A stretch of DNA of 64,000 bases from Rubellimicrobium aerolatum (GTDB lineage: Bacteria > Pseudomonadota > Alphaproteobacteria > Rhodobacterales > Rhodobacteraceae), in NCBI RefSeq assembly GCF_017872975.1, contig NZ_JAGGJP010000002.1:62001-126000 (forward strand). Reading direction: 5' to 3'. The notes below the pieces were generated by a model. It searched no databases and was not told where the DNA came from. It saw nothing but the letters and a program-made list of their open reading frames with translations. Shown here in pieces: positions 63,304 to 64,000 of this stretch (the stretch's first letter is position 1; each line of letters begins with the position of its first letter). A program made the translations under genes and the position numbers.

Positions 63304-64000
63304 ATGCTCTCCTACCAGCACGGCTACCACGCCGGGAACCTCGCCGATGTCCAGAAGCACGCCCTCCTCGCCTGGGCGCTGGCGGAGATGGCGCGCAAGG
63401 ACAAGCCGCTCTCCTATCTCGAAACCCACGCCGGTCGCGGCCTCTACGACCTCGCGGCCCCCGAGGCGATCAAGACCGGCGAGGCGCGGGCGGGCATCGA
63501 GCGGGTCGAGGGCTGGTTCCCCCCCGCCGACCCCTACGCCCGCGTGCTGCACCGGACGCGCCGGCTCCACGGCCCCCGCGCCTATCCGGGCTCCCCCCTC
63601 GTCGCGGCCCTGTCCCTGCGCCCGCAGGACCGCCTGACCCTGGCCGAGCTGCACCCGCGCGAGGGCGAGGCGCTGGAGCATCACCTCCTCCCCCATGGCG
63701 CGCGGGTGCTGCGGCAGGACGGCGCGCGCATGGCGCTGTCGCTCGCCCCGCCCGACCCGCGCCGGGGCCTCCTCCTGGTCGATCCCTCCTGGGAGGTGAA
63801 GGAGGAGTATGCCACGATCCCCGACCTGCTGGAGAAGGTGCACCGCCGCTGGAACGTCGGCGTCCTCCTGCTCTGGTATCCTCTCCTCGCCGACGACCGC
63901 CACCTCCCCATGCTCGCCCGGCTGGAACGGTCCTTCCCGCAGGCGCTCCGCCACGAGGTCCGCTTCCCGCCCGCGCGGCCGGGGCACGGCATGACGGGCT
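63304..64000 (+). CDS. rlmJ: 23S rRNA (adenine2030-N6)-methyltransferase (3' end outside window)
   Basis: The first 232 residues from ATG 63304. MLSYQHGYHAGNLADVQKHA is the invariant start of RlmJ; SYLETHAGRGLYDL is the SAM site and LVDPSWEVKEEY carries the DPxW-type catalytic motif (canonical DPPY-like). Methylates A2030 of 23S rRNA. Confidence 0.93.
   Translation, partial: MLSYQHGYHAGNLADVQKHALLAWALAEMARKDKPLSYLETHAGRGLYDLAAPEAIKTGEARAGIERVEGWFPPADPYARVLHRTRRLHGPRAYPGSPLVAALSLRPQDRLTLAELHPREGEALEHHLLPHGARVLRQDGARMALSLAPPDPRRGLLLVDPSWEVKEEYATIPDLLEKVHRRWNVGVLLLWYPLLADDRHLPMLARLERSFPQALRHEVRFPPARPGHGMTG

Noticed and set aside
1-64000. CRISPR array
   Set aside because: No regularly spaced repeats and no cas genes seen.

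Overview
The window is a piece of the chromosome of a high-GC alphaproteobacterium, most likely a member of the Rhodobacteraceae (Rhodobacterales). The reasons are the extreme G/C at third codon positions, the housekeeping neighbourhoods (coaBC-dut-moeB-like, rsmI-yraN-gshB facing a penicillin-binding-protein activator, glnD-murJ-trpS), a VPLPA-CTERM protein, an RTX protein and a polyamine uptake/catabolism operon. Nothing in the sequence allows a genus or species name.

Positions 1 to about 13,020 are an integrated element with visibly lower GC and a defence cargo. Reading leftwards from 4355 there is a tightly coupled three-gene operon: a nucleotide cyclase with two cyclase domains, an E2-like (ubiquitin-conjugating-fold) cysteine-rich protein, and an effector with a cyclic-nucleotide-binding domain joined to a TIR-like domain. 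A divergent WYL-domain repressor (CapW/BrxR type) starts at 4487, with an inverted repeat lying in its promoter. This is the architecture of a Pycsar (cyclic pyrimidine) anti-phage system, here with an unusual E2-like third component. A SNF2-type helicase resembling DrmD of DISARM follows and runs off the left edge. A complete IS1595-family transposon (5556-8448, 8-bp target duplication, near-perfect 22-bp inverted ends) carries four passenger genes, one of them a PIN-domain protein. Next come small orphan genes, a MobV-type relaxase (10552-12249) with an oriT-like hairpin upstream, and a 24-bp copy of the 3' end of tRNA-Glu (12998-13021) that marks the element's right attachment site. An intact tRNA-Glu(TTC) sits at 13135-13209.

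From 13,210 onward the DNA is core chromosome. 13.2-16.4 kb holds secreted and small membrane proteins. 16.4-26.2 kb is an eight-gene minus-strand operon for polyamine import (PotD-, A-, B-, C-like) and catabolism (aldehyde dehydrogenases, gamma-glutamylpolyamine-synthetase-like protein, iron alcohol dehydrogenase). 26.4-33.3 kb has UDP-glucose dehydrogenase, an M3 peptidase and an amino-acid ABC permease plus binding protein without a local ATPase. 33.3-44.6 kb has moeB-like, dut, coaBC, rpoH, cobU, a phosphatase, a GST, comM, gshB, yraN, rsmI and a PBP activator. 44.5-57.9 kb has glnD, murJ, a rhomboid-like protein lacking its catalytic residues, trpS, a malic enzyme-phosphotransacetylase fusion, ynfA, nadK, glyA and an esterase. 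58-60.6 kb is a repeat-rich patch with AT-rich foreign genes and a 3' remnant of lepA. 60.6-64 kb has AIM24-like, DUF4239-like and TAXI-type binding proteins and the start of rlmJ.

The best candidates for undescribed biology are the E2-equipped cyclase/TIR operon with its regulator, the passenger cassette inside the IS1595 transposon, and a conserved promoter-like repeat found at three places, two of them 54-55 nt upstream of start codons of genes that have no stop codon where one would be expected.
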